Positions 7,219-15,282 of a DNA stretch of 58,549 nucleotides are shown in pieces. The stretch is from Planctomycetaceae bacterium. GTDB taxonomy: Bacteria; Planctomycetota; Planctomycetia; Pirellulales; Pirellulaceae. A program made the translations under genes and the position numbers. The stretch is taken from positions 1 to 58,549 of the forward strand of contig SXOA01000152.1 in assembly GCA_005778405.1 (NCBI GenBank), read 5' to 3'. The notes under the pieces were generated by a model. That model searched no databases, had not been told where the DNA came from, and saw nothing but the letters and a program-made list of their open reading frames with translations. Position 1 is the first letter of the stretch. Every line of letters begins with the position of its first letter.

Positions 7219-8658
7219 ATGTCCACCACGACCACCCGCCGCACGGATTCCAAGCGGCCGCTGTTGCCCCCGACGGCTCTTCTCGACCGCCAGCCGCCGT
7301 TTGATTTGCAGGCGGAGATTGGCGTGCTCGGGAGCATCGTGCTGCTGCCGGATGTGCTCGACGACGTGGTGATGATTCTCCGGCCGGAGGATTTTTACGA
7401 CGACGCGCACATCAAGCTCTACCGGCACATGTGCGAGCTGCACGAGTCGAGCAAGAAGATTGACCCCACGCTGCTCATTGACCGGCTGAAGGCGGCCGGA
7501 GAGTTCGAATCGATCGGCGGCAGCGCGTACCTGAGCAAAATCATCAATTCGGTCCCCAACGCCGCCCACGCCACGTACTATGCCGACATCGTCCGCGAGA
7601 AATCGACGCTTCGCTCTCTGATCACCGCCAGCACGGAAATCCTCCGCGATTCCTACGACGAGACCCAGGAAGCCAAGCACCTGTTGGGGCAGGCCGAGCA
7701 GAAGATTTTTTCCATCCTCGACAGTCGCTCCGATAGCGCGGTGCAGACGATCAAGGACGTGCTGCACACCGCCATCGACCGCCTGGAAGCCCGACTGGAA
7801 GGTCGGCACACCACTGGCGGAGTGGATAGCGGCTTTGCCGACCTCGATAACCAGACCTCCGGTCTGCACAACAGCGAGCTGATCATCCTGGCCGCCCGCC
7901 CCAGCATGGGCAAAACGGCGTTCGCCATGAACATCGCCGAGAATGTCTCGCTCCAGCAGCGCAAGCCGGTGCTCTTCGTCAGCCTGGAAATGTCCGCGAT
8001 TGAACTAGCGGATCGTTTGCTTTGTTCCGTTGCCAAAGTGAACGGCCACCGGATGCGAAACGGCAGCATTTCGCAAGACGACCGCTTGAAGTTGGTGGAG
8101 AAAGCATCGGTCCTCTCCGAGACTCCCCTGTTTGTGGACGACTCGCCGGCTCGCACCGTAACCGAAATCGCCGCTGCCGCCCGCCGCATCAAGCGCCGCC
8201 AGGGGGATCTGGGTCTCATCGTCATCGACTATCTACAGCTCGTCGAGCCGGACAATCCCAAAGACCCCCGGCAGGAGCAAGTGGCCAAAATCGCTCGCCG
8301 CCTGAAAATCCTGGCCCGCGAATTGAAAGTGCCGGTCCTGTGTCTGGCCCAGCTCAACCGGCAGACGGAAATGGGGAAAGAGAACATCCCGCGGCTGTCG
8401 CATTTGCGGGAGTCGGGGGCCATCGAACAGGATGCCGACGTCGTGATGTTCGTCCACCGCGAAGAATACTACCGCCACGGCGACGATAAAAAGGAACACG
8501 AAGGCAAGGCCCAGATCATCGTCGCCAAGCAGCGGAATGGTCCGGTTGGCGACATCAACCTGCTGTGGTTCAAGGAATTCACCCGATTTGAAACCGCCGC
8601 GCCGGAGCGGTACAGCCAGTTTGACCAATACAGCGGAGGCGGGCAGCAGTTCCAGTAA
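7219..8658 (+). CDS. dnaB: Replicative DNA helicase DnaB
   Basis: Hexameric 5'-3' helicase that unwinds DNA at the replication fork. The 479 residues are of normal length with no intein. The N-terminal domain follows PPFDLQAEIGVLGSIVLLPD (about residues 27-47). The RecA-type motor domain has Walker A ARPSMGKTAFAMN, Walker B GLIVIDYLQLV, and the conserved VPVLCLAQLNRQTE and LSHLRESGAIEQDADVVMF. The ATG at 7219 has GGAAGGA 8 nt upstream. It follows a strong terminator, so it is the first gene of a unit that also includes the transferase gene starting 2-17 nt after its stop. The rplI-dnaB order is conserved widely. Confidence 0.97.
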   Translation: MSTTTTRRTDSKRPLLPPTALLDRQPPFDLQAEIGVLGSIVLLPDVLDDVVMILRPEDFYDDAHIKLYRHMCELHESSKKIDPTLLIDRLKAAGEFESIGGSAYLSKIINSVPNAAHATYYADIVREKSTLRSLITASTEILRDSYDETQEAKHLLGQAEQKIFSILDSRSDSAVQTIKDVLHTAIDRLEARLEGRHTTGGVDSGFADLDNQTSGLHNSELIILAARPSMGKTAFAMNIAENVSLQQRKPVLFVSLEMSAIELADRLLCSVAKVNGHRMRNGSISQDDRLKLVEKASVLSETPLFVDDSPARTVTEIAAAARRIKRRQGDLGLIVIDYLQLVEPDNPKDPRQEQVAKIARRLKILARELKVPVLCLAQLNRQTEMGKENIPRLSHLRESGAIEQDADVVMFVHREEYYRHGDDKKEHEGKAQIIVAKQRNGPVGDINLLWFKEFTRFETAAPERYSQFDQYSGGGQQFQ

Positions 8659-8675
8659 CGGTGATCCGGCCTGCC

Positions 8676-9377
8676 ATGAACGAAGTCATCGCTTTCAACA
8701 GCCCTCATGCTTGCTCGTACTTGCCGGAGCGGATAGCCTTGCTGCCGCTGCGGTTCCAGAGGGCGCAGGTGACGGCGGAAGAATTCGATGCCTGCCTGGC
8801 AGCCGGCGATCGCCGGACGGGCCGTTTTCTCTATCGCACTGCCTGCCCCGCCTGCCAGGCCTGCGAGCCGATTCGTCTGGATCTGGCAACCTTCCAGCCG
8901 AATCAATCGCAGCGGCGCGAATGGCGGAAAGGCAACGAGCTGCTCACCGTCAAAGTCGGCCCGCCGGTCGTGAATGACGAGCGCGTGGCGCTGTTCAATC
9001 TGCATCAACGAGACCGCCGCCTCAAGGAAAGCGAAGAGGATCGAGTCGACGAGGAGTCGTATCGCGAGTTCCTTACCTCCAGTTGCTGCCACACACTGGA
9101 ATTCGCCTACTACCACAAAGGCGAGCTAGTCGCCGTCGCCATCGCCGATGCCGGACGAATTTCGCTTTCCGCCGTCTACTGCTTCTTCGATCCGCAATTT
9201 CGCGGCATCAGTCTCGGCACCTACTCCGTCCTGTGGCAAACCGATTATTGCCGGCAGACGGGCCGTGGCTTTCTTTATCTGGGTTTCTACATCGCCGAGT
9301 CGCCGCACATGGCGTACAAGGCCAGATTTCACCCCCACCAGCGGCTCATTGGCGGCGAGTGGCGGAGTTTTGATTGA
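8676..9377 (+). CDS. bpt: Aspartate/glutamate leucyl- or arginyl-transferase (N-degron pathway)
   Basis: Aminoacyl-tRNA-protein transferase of the Ate/Bpt family, which attaches Leu (Bpt) or Arg (Ate) to N-terminal acidic residues and marks proteins for ClpS/ClpAP degradation. Visible family features: SPHACSYLPERIALLPLRF near the N-terminus; the Cys cluster CPACQAC around residues 58-64; FQPNQSQRREWRKGNELL; and the GNAT-like C-terminal half (LSAVYCFFDPQFRGISLGTY, LGFYIAESPHMAYKARFHP). 233 residues from ATG 8676; a GTG at 8661 would add five residues, and neither start has a good ribosome site. It follows dnaB closely and is probably cotranscribed. Leu versus Arg donor specificity cannot be read with certainty. 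Confidence 0.85.
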   Translation: MNEVIAFNSPHACSYLPERIALLPLRFQRAQVTAEEFDACLAAGDRRTGRFLYRTACPACQACEPIRLDLATFQPNQSQRREWRKGNELLTVKVGPPVVNDERVALFNLHQRDRRLKESEEDRVDEESYREFLTSSCCHTLEFAYYHKGELVAVAIADAGRISLSAVYCFFDPQFRGISLGTYSVLWQTDYCRQTGRGFLYLGFYIAESPHMAYKARFHPHQRLIGGEWRSFD

Positions 9378-9394
9378 GATCGCCAAGAAACGGA

Positions 9395-9424
9395 CACGCC
9401 CACGTAAAGCCGTGGGCGTGCCAC
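9395..9424. repeat. Dispersed hairpin repeat, family A, copy 2
   Basis: CACGCCCACG-taaag-CCGTGGGCGTGCCAC, a near-perfect palindrome. It lies between the convergent bpt and DUF1598 genes, where a hairpin could act as a bidirectional terminator, although there is no T tract. Confidence 0.75.
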
Positions 9425-9448
9425 TCAACTTGTTCTTCCTAGGCGAGA

Positions 9449-10867
9449 CTAATCCCACCACCACTGGCTCTTGGCCAGATCCTTTAGCTTGACCTGCTGA
9501 TGGGCGGCTTGCACGGTCCCCTTTTCGTCCTTAAGGAGCGAACCCTTCTCCAGGGCCTTGAGCGTTTCGATCTTCACGCCGCCGCCGACGGGAGTCATAA
9601 AGGTGTTGGGGCCCTTCCAGACAACCGTGCAGGCAGTTTCGACGGTCTTGGGGGTCTCGCAGGTTTGCACCTTGCAGACACTCTCGTCGCCGAAAACTTC
9701 CATTTTCCAGTCGGCCTTGCCGTACATATCTTGCTGCTGGATGTAAGCAGCGGCAATGCTCAGATCGATCAGGTTCCGCATCTGGCCATAGACGGCAACC
9801 CGGCTGGCAATCTGGGGATACTTTTCCGTGAAGCCCTGGCAGAACAGCTCGCTGGCTTTGTTTCCCTTGGCACCTTCAATGCGCGTTCCATCCGCCCGCA
9901 CCACTTCGTTTTCGCCGATCAGCTTGACTCCCTCGCCGACCAATTCCATCGCCAACTCATCATCGCTGACCCGCACACAGTCGTAATTCGGCACAAAGTA
10001 CCAGCGCTGCATGGCGTTGGCGGAAACCTGGCTGGCGCTGGCCTTATCCACATAGCTGGCCATTTTCACCGGAGGTTTCTCGAGGCCGATACCGATCAGC
10101 TTCATCCGGTAGTCGGCTTCGACCAGGACCTGGGCAAAGTGAGTTTGGGGCGAAATGCCGAGGATGGTCACGTTTTGCAGTCCCAGATTCTCTTTAAGCC
10201 CAGTGGCAATCCGGTCACCGTCATCGCGGCCGACGTTGCCGCGGAGGCTGACCAGGAACTGCTGCATCTTCTTCAGGCCGTCCTGCGTCGGGTCGATGGA
10301 AACGGCAATTTCCTGGGTCGCGTTGCCGCCCGGTCCATAAGCCCGCAGCGCCACAATCAGGTCTTGCAGTTCCAGCACCGCCCGGCCGGAATCGACTCCA
10401 ATCGCTCGGCCCGAGGCATCCCAGCCATAGGCTTCGGCGGGGCCGGCGATGACAATGTCCTTGGTTTCGGGATAGTAGAAGACGTATTGCAACCGGGTGA
10501 GGCCGGCCAGGCAATTCATCTCCTCGGCGATCGGCTTGCCCGCCGCCAGCTTCTCGGTCACAGCCGCTTCCAGGCGGTTGAGGGAGACTTTGCGAAGCGG
10601 GCTCCCTTTGGCGAGATCGCCGGCCAGACGGGCCTTGGCTTTAGCCTGCCAACTTTTGACGAGTACGTTGGCGTCGCCAAATACCTTTTTCCGCAGCACA
10701 CCATTCGCGTCAATGTAGACGCCGGCTGCCTGAATGCCACCACCGCCGCCGTTATTGTTGTTGTTGTTGCCGCCATTATTATTCTGGGCTGCCACGGGCG
10801 AGCCAACGAGCCAAGCTCCTGCCAGGGCCAGAACAATCAAAATGCCGCGTACTGCATGATTCTTCAT
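9449..10867 (-). CDS. Exported DUF1598-type protein
   Basis: A 472-residue protein resembling the DUF1598 family, which is largely confined to planctomycetes and has no known function. Residues 1-27 (hydrophobic GILIVLALAGAWLVGSPVAA) look like a signal peptide. An Asn/Gly low-complexity segment follows (about residues 28-45), encoded by a run of near-identical AAC/AAT codons. The rest is a folded region with recurrent charged helices and the segments YYPETKDIVIAGPAEAYGWD, AVSIDPTQDGLKKMQQFL and RWYFVPNYDCVRVSDDELA. It ends with three Trp (QWWWD). The ATG at 10867 is chosen because it places the signal peptide first; an upstream TTG at 11062 would add 65 residues without homology. The upstream gap of nearly 300 nt suggests its own promoter. 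Confidence 0.8.
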   Translation of the reverse strand: MKNHAVRGILIVLALAGAWLVGSPVAAQNNNGGNNNNNNGGGGGIQAAGVYIDANGVLRKKVFGDANVLVKSWQAKAKARLAGDLAKGSPLRKVSLNRLEAAVTEKLAAGKPIAEEMNCLAGLTRLQYVFYYPETKDIVIAGPAEAYGWDASGRAIGVDSGRAVLELQDLIVALRAYGPGGNATQEIAVSIDPTQDGLKKMQQFLVSLRGNVGRDDGDRIATGLKENLGLQNVTILGISPQTHFAQVLVEADYRMKLIGIGLEKPPVKMASYVDKASASQVSANAMQRWYFVPNYDCVRVSDDELAMELVGEGVKLIGENEVVRADGTRIEGAKGNKASELFCQGFTEKYPQIASRVAVYGQMRNLIDLSIAAAYIQQQDMYGKADWKMEVFGDESVCKVQTCETPKTVETACTVVWKGPNTFMTPVGGGVKIETLKALEKGSLLKDEKGTVQAAHQQVKLKDLAKSQWWWD

Positions 10868-11092
10868 CTGTATCGCTCCAGGTCGCAATTGCCTCTGTAC
10901 GTCAATCAGCCCGGGATGTGAATCCAGCGGACTGAGTAATGATCCGGGACGCCCCCGTGCCCTTCCATGTTCTTTGTGGCACGGGAACGTTCTGTTGAAT
11001 CGACAGGCCGCGCAGCCGGCTGTCAAAAACACAGCGCGGGGAATACCCGCAGGCGCAGCCAAAGAACCACCCTGATTCTAATTGTGCAAATT

Positions 11093-11125
11093 GGGCAAAT
11101 CAACAAATTTGGGAAAGATTTGCCC
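11093..11125. repeat. Inverted repeat downstream of the GT9 gene
   Basis: Perfect 9-bp arms GGGCAAATC (11093-11101) and GATTTGCCC (11117-11125) with a 15-nt loop, 36 nt past the stop of the glycosyltransferase on the minus strand. There is no T tract. The surrounding 293-nt gap (10868-11160) holds no gene that I can see. Confidence 0.4.
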
Positions 11126-11160
11126 CTTGGCGAGCGTTTGTCGCCAAATTCCCGCTGTTT

Positions 11161-12264
11161 TTACGCTGCCCTGGGGAGTGACGTGCTGGTGGTCGACGAG
11201 GAGATTCCCCCCGTTTTCGCCTGAAAAATGACCCCGTCACAGGCCGCACAGACCTCTTTGGCGGAAACCGCCCGCATTGCGTTGTTCCCGGCACTTCGCC
11301 GCTGGCGGGCGGAGCCAGACTGATAAAACGCCTGTACTGTCCGGTGGCCAGGGCCATAGGGACCACATTCTTCCGGCCGGGTTGGCCCGTAGATGCCAAT
11401 GCACGGTACACCGACGGCTGCCGCCATATGGATCGGTCCCGTATCCGATCCGATGAACAGCCTCGAGCTGCGGAGGAGCTCGCCCAATTCGAGAAGCGTG
11501 GTTTTGGGGGCGAGAATGGCATGACCGCCAGCTCCGGCCGCGATCTCTTTCCCCCAGGTTTGCTCCCGGTCCCCTGCCCAGACAATCACCGTGGGCAATC
11601 GATGAGCGATCGCCAGATGCCGTGCCACATCCGCATACCGCTCCGCGGGCCAGAGCTTGCTGTCCCAGCCCGCCCCAGGATTCACCACCGCAAAGCCATT
11701 CTGAAGACGCTGCTGGTCGAGAAAGGGCGCGAGCTTGTAACGGGAGGCAGCATCCGTGGGGAAACGGAATTCCACCTGGCCGGCCTTAACTCTCAGCGGT
11801 CCCAGCAACTCCAGATAGCGGTCGACCACGTGCGGCTGGCAACTTCGCACGAGGTCCGTCTGCAACCAGGGACTGATTTCTCGTCCAACCGGTCGCGCAA
11901 AGCCAATCCGCCGGCGCGCACCGGACAGCCAGCTCACCAGGGCACTCTTCGTCAGCCCCTGAGGATCAAGAGCCAGATCAAACTTTTGCGCCCTCAGCCG
12001 CTTACGCAGTTGCCACGGCCCGAGCGGAGAGCGAAGTTCCGGCTTGGAGATTCTGATGGCGAGATCGACGGCGGGATGCTCCTCCACCAGCGGCGCACTG
12101 GCCCCCTGCACCGCCCAGGCAATGAAAGCGCCGGGAAACTGCCGCCGCAAGGCACAGGCAAGCGGCATCGTCAGAATGCAATCGCCAATCGCGCTCAACC
12201 GGCAAATCAGTATTCGCGGTGCGCCGGAGCTTTTGCCGAGGAGTGTGCTAGCAGCTTCGTGCAT
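11161..12264 (-). CDS. Glycosyltransferase family 9 (heptosyltransferase-like)
   Basis: Probably a GT9 enzyme of the WaaC/WaaF/WaaQ group, which adds heptose to the LPS inner core at the cytoplasmic face of the inner membrane. 367 residues. The N-terminal Rossmann start ILICRLSAIGDCILTMPLA carries the family's SAIGD motif. The C-terminal nucleotide-sugar site has GSDTGPIHMAAAVGVPCIG (about residues 270-288) followed by GPTRPEECGPYG. These match GT9 closely. The last 40 residues contain a Cys pair (CAACDG) and a Ser/Thr-rich tail. The ATG at 12264 has GAGG 9 nt upstream; an ATG at 12279 is the alternative. With lpxK in this window it supports an LPS-type outer membrane. The exact acceptor sugar is not readable from sequence. 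Confidence 0.85.
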   Translation of the reverse strand: MHEAASTLLGKSSGAPRILICRLSAIGDCILTMPLACALRRQFPGAFIAWAVQGASAPLVEEHPAVDLAIRISKPELRSPLGPWQLRKRLRAQKFDLALDPQGLTKSALVSWLSGARRRIGFARPVGREISPWLQTDLVRSCQPHVVDRYLELLGPLRVKAGQVEFRFPTDAASRYKLAPFLDQQRLQNGFAVVNPGAGWDSKLWPAERYADVARHLAIAHRLPTVIVWAGDREQTWGKEIAAGAGGHAILAPKTTLLELGELLRSSRLFIGSDTGPIHMAAAVGVPCIGIYGPTRPEECGPYGPGHRTVQAFYQSGSARQRRSAGNNAMRAVSAKEVCAACDGVIFQAKTGGISSSTTSTSLPRAA

Positions 12265-12404
12265 GATTGGCCGCCTCATTACTCGAGGAAGTTTTCAACG
12301 GCGGCATCATACCTGAGAACGGCAAAATCCCCCAAGAGAGCCTGACTCCTGGGCAGGCCGATTCGGTATTTCAAACTGCACTGGGGAATCGGGCTGATAA
12401 AAAG

Positions 12405-12455
12405 CTTAGCCTCCGCGCCCACGCGGCGAATCCCCGCGTAGGCGCGGAGGCTAAG
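12405..12455. repeat. Long hairpin repeat, family C, copy 1
   Basis: Perfect 15-bp arms CTTAGCCTCCGCGCC (12405-12419) and GGCGCGGAGGCTAAG (12441-12455). The stem continues after one mismatch with ACGCGG (12421-12426) / CCGCGT (12434-12439), leaving a CGAATCC loop. Related copies lie at 27766-27841 and 37937-37991. It lies in the divergent gap between the GT9 and DUF2330 genes. Confidence 0.85.
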
Positions 12456-12571
12456 GCTTTGCAAGCGTTAGCGCAGCTTGAACCTCTGAGTTGCCCTGGC
12501 CCTATCGGCGGGGTCTGGCTGTGCAGGTCCTTAGAAGGAGTACAATCAGCACTTCCTTCGGAGTGTTCCCA

Positions 12572-13657
12572 ATGCGATTCGCCCTTTGCCTGGCCGCTGC
12601 TGTGGCTGTTTCCCTGGCCCTTTCCACCGCCGTCCAGGCCGACGGCCTCGTCCGCAAACCGCGGAATTATCTTGGCTCCCTCGAGGAACGCGGGCAGGAA
12701 GCCATCATTGTCTTTCAGGAAGGGAAGGAAGGGAGCAAGTCCACCGAAGACCTGATTCTCAAAATTCGGGTCGAGGGTGAGGCTAAGAATTTCGCCTGGA
12801 TTATTCCCTTTCCCAGCGAGCCGAAAATTGCCAAGGAGGACCCCAAGTTGTTCCAGGAATTGTTCGCCTATGTGCAGGCGAAGCAAACGCCGAAACTGGC
12901 CAAGACCGGAGCCAAAAGCGCAGCTCCTGCGGCCGGCGCTGCCACGGAGGCAAAGAACGTGGAAGTTATTTCGCGGCAAGTCGTCGGCGATTTTGACATT
13001 GCCGTGGTCCGCGAGAATCAAGCCGGTGGGCTCAATCCCTGGTTGGAGAAGGAAGGATTTCAAACGCTGGAAAATGCCGAAGACGTGCTCGACTTCTATC
13101 GGAAGAAGAAGTACGTCTATGCCTGCATCAAGGTCGCCAGCGCCCCCCTGGCCAAGCAGAAGGATATCGAGTCGAGCCCGCTCCGCTTCACGTTCTCCAC
13201 CGGCGGACGGGACGGCATCTACTTTCCGATGAAGCTGACGGGACTGCAATCCAAGCCTTTCGATGTCAACCTCTATGTGCTCTACCGCTTCTGGCTCAAC
13301 GACAAGCTCAGCAAGTACGGCTATCGGCATCGGGGATTTGAATTGAGCTACCGGGACTGGGATTCGCCGCAGTGCGAACCCAATGGCGGAAAGGCCTATT
13401 CGCTGCCGGAGGAAGACCCGTTTCTGAAGGGATATGGCCGCCTGTTCCCGAACGTCACGAAGCTCTGCCAGAAGCTGCACCCGGGAGAGAAATACTACCT
13501 GACGAATATTCAGGCCTTCGGGCTCAAGCCGGAGGATGTGCGAGCCTGGCCGGATGATTTGTGGCTCTTTCCGTATTACACAAGTCGCGACTTTGTCCCC
13601 TATGACGCCCGCGAAGGAGGACCGGCTGTGGGGGCATGGGCCGAGGTAAAGAAGTAA
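12572..13657 (+). CDS. Exported DUF2330-type protein
   Basis: A 361-residue protein similar to DUF2330 proteins, which are found in planctomycetes, myxobacteria and some other groups and have no defined role. The N-terminus is a clear Sec signal peptide (FALCLAAAVAVSLALSTAVQA). The mature part has the features of this family: an early QEAIIVFQEG segment, the motif NFAWIIPFPSEPKI about 75 residues in, and a second strand-rich block (RFTFSTGGRDGIYFPMKLTG, DVNLYVLYRFWLND). An Ala/Lys-rich insertion lies near residue 115. The ATG at 12572 begins the signal peptide; an upstream in-frame codon at 12491 has no support. It is convergent with the next gene, with only 8 nt between stops. Confidence 0.78.
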   Translation: MRFALCLAAAVAVSLALSTAVQADGLVRKPRNYLGSLEERGQEAIIVFQEGKEGSKSTEDLILKIRVEGEAKNFAWIIPFPSEPKIAKEDPKLFQELFAYVQAKQTPKLAKTGAKSAAPAAGAATEAKNVEVISRQVVGDFDIAVVRENQAGGLNPWLEKEGFQTLENAEDVLDFYRKKKYVYACIKVASAPLAKQKDIESSPLRFTFSTGGRDGIYFPMKLTGLQSKPFDVNLYVLYRFWLNDKLSKYGYRHRGFELSYRDWDSPQCEPNGGKAYSLPEEDPFLKGYGRLFPNVTKLCQKLHPGEKYYLTNIQAFGLKPEDVRAWPDDLWLFPYYTSRDFVPYDAREGGPAVGAWAEVKK

Positions 13658-13665
13658 TTCTCGCT

Positions 13666-15159
13666 TTATTCGCTGGTCGCCGTCATCATCAACAGCAGGT
13701 AATAACCCGGAAAGAAATTAGCGGCATTGCACTGCTCGGTCATGACGGCTTTGCTGTTTCCCTTGACGAAGAGATAAAACACTCCTTGGTCCAAATTGCA
13801 GCCGCCGTAGGCGTCGTAGGGAAGAAAGTGCGGCTCCTTGCGGCCAATGCCGAGCAGGCCGGCGGGGCGGTACTGGATTCCTTCCCGCTGAAAGACCAGG
13901 TTCGCCGTCCATTGCACCGGCTGGCCGGTAGAAAGCTGCTCGGCCATCCGGTCGGCCAGTTGGCGGCTGATAAAATCCCGCAGCTCCTCCAGGTCGTCGT
14001 CCGCCACTTGGACGCTCGCACCATAGGAAATCGCCTTCGCGCCAGAGCCGGCGAGCGGCTCGAATTTCATCGAGAGCTGCGTCCCGACATACGCGCCATT
14101 GTGGTAATGCTTGGTCGCGCTGTAAGTGAAGGACGCCACGTTGGCATACGGCAGCAGTTTTTCGCCAAAAATGCTCCCTCGAAATACGCCCCGCTCGTGA
14201 CAGCGGAAAACCATGTACCGCTGGGTGACGGCACCCAGGGCAAACAGGAGGCTCACCACCCATGCCAGCCCCAGGGAAAGGATCCCTTCCACCTGGGGCC
14301 AGTTCACCCCGAGCAGAATGAAGCCGGCGACGAACGCCACGATGCTAAACATCACGCACAGCCCAATGCCAACCGCCTGCGGCTTCCGCTCGAACAGAAT
14401 TCGCCCCAGGCCGATCGTCGAAGGCGCTTCTCGCCGCTCGTCCGCGCGGGGTATTCGCGGCACCAGAAGCAGCGGCAGCAGATGGGCATTGCGCGAACCG
14501 AGTGGCGCTTTAAAAATGGCTGCGTCCTGGCCTTGCCGCCAGACACACATCTTCTGTTCGTAAACTTCGACAGCCACAAGCTCCGCCAGTGGAACAGCCT
14601 GTTCTTGCGAAGTTCCCAGCAGCAAGTGACTCTTGTCCAGACGCCAGCCGTCGCCCCCCGTGTTCCCGCCACGATTAATGTCATCGCTCATTCGCTCCGC
14701 CAGCGTCCCCACTAGCCGGTCGATCAAATTCGCCAGCGGATCGGGATAGCCCGTGCGGATGGAGTTCGTCATTACGACCGGCGTCGGCGTGCCATCGAGC
14801 CAGACTTTGAAGACTCGCGTGATTCCTTTGATGTCCCCTTGGCTATGCTGTTTTTTGGTCTCCAAGGCCAGGCCAACGACCTGCTCGTCGGAATGTTGCC
14901 GCGATCCCTGGCGATCTCGCACCACCAGGCCGCTTCCCAAATCCTCGACCCACATCCGCCGCTGCCACAGCGCCAGCGCCGTGCTGCCGACGGAGAGCGC
15001 GAGCACCACTCCGGCCGCCACTACAAACCATCCAGCCGGCAATTGCAGCACCAGCAAGACTGTGCCGACAATGACTGCCAGCACTCCCGCCGCCACGCCG
15101 ACCGCGTACCAGACGCTCAGCTCTCCCTTCACCAAAACGCCGCTGTGATTTGTGGTCAT
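13666..15159 (-). CDS. Hypothetical membrane protein with two helix pairs
   Basis: I do not recognise the family. The 497 residues contain two transmembrane hairpins: about residues 17-38 and 42-64, then about 265-290 and 296-318. After each pair comes a soluble, strand-rich region of 170-200 residues. The two halves have the same layout (helix pair, then a domain with a V/Y-rich strand pattern such as RRMWVEDLGSGLVVRDRQG and QRYMVFRCHERGVFRGSIFG), which suggests an internal duplication. That second pattern resembles proteins with PH-like membrane-attached domains. No signal peptide or catalytic motif is visible. Its promoter region is shared with the divergent PIMT gene, 123 nt away. Function unknown. 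Confidence 0.75.
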   Translation of the reverse strand: MTTNHSGVLVKGELSVWYAVGVAAGVLAVIVGTVLLVLQLPAGWFVVAAGVVLALSVGSTALALWQRRMWVEDLGSGLVVRDRQGSRQHSDEQVVGLALETKKQHSQGDIKGITRVFKVWLDGTPTPVVMTNSIRTGYPDPLANLIDRLVGTLAERMSDDINRGGNTGGDGWRLDKSHLLLGTSQEQAVPLAELVAVEVYEQKMCVWRQGQDAAIFKAPLGSRNAHLLPLLLVPRIPRADERREAPSTIGLGRILFERKPQAVGIGLCVMFSIVAFVAGFILLGVNWPQVEGILSLGLAWVVSLLFALGAVTQRYMVFRCHERGVFRGSIFGEKLLPYANVASFTYSATKHYHNGAYVGTQLSMKFEPLAGSGAKAISYGASVQVADDDLEELRDFISRQLADRMAEQLSTGQPVQWTANLVFQREGIQYRPAGLLGIGRKEPHFLPYDAYGGCNLDQGVFYLFVKGNSKAVMTEQCNAANFFPGYYLLLMMTATSE

Positions 15160-15193
15160 GTCCGCGGCCTGACTTTTCCTTCGTGCTGGAGAT

Positions 15194-15224
15194 TTGCCTT
15201 GCTACCGCTGCTGCGCGTTATAAT
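15194..15224 (+). promoter_or_regulatory. Possible sigma70-type promoter of the PIMT gene
   Basis: TTGCCT at 15194-15199 and a perfect TATAAT at 15219-15224, separated by 19 nt, which is longer than optimal. It lies 58 nt before the gene start. Confidence 0.35.
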
Positions 15225-15282
15225 CTAAGGACTCGCTCGGGGGCTGACAGCAGGGGAAGGCCCGTTTTGGTGGAGACACTCT

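Noticed and set aside
10885..10902. GCAATTGCCTCTGTACGT upstream of the DUF1598 gene resembles GCAATTGCCTTTGTACGT at 34985-35002 upstream of apgM (17 of 18 bases), suggesting a shared operator.
   Set aside because: In a window this long a few 17-of-18 matches are expected by chance, and the two sites lie at different distances from their genes.
12371..13480. Open frame of 369 codons on the minus strand.
   Set aside because: Antisense to the DUF2330 gene, whose signal peptide and family motifs are clear; the antisense product has no features.
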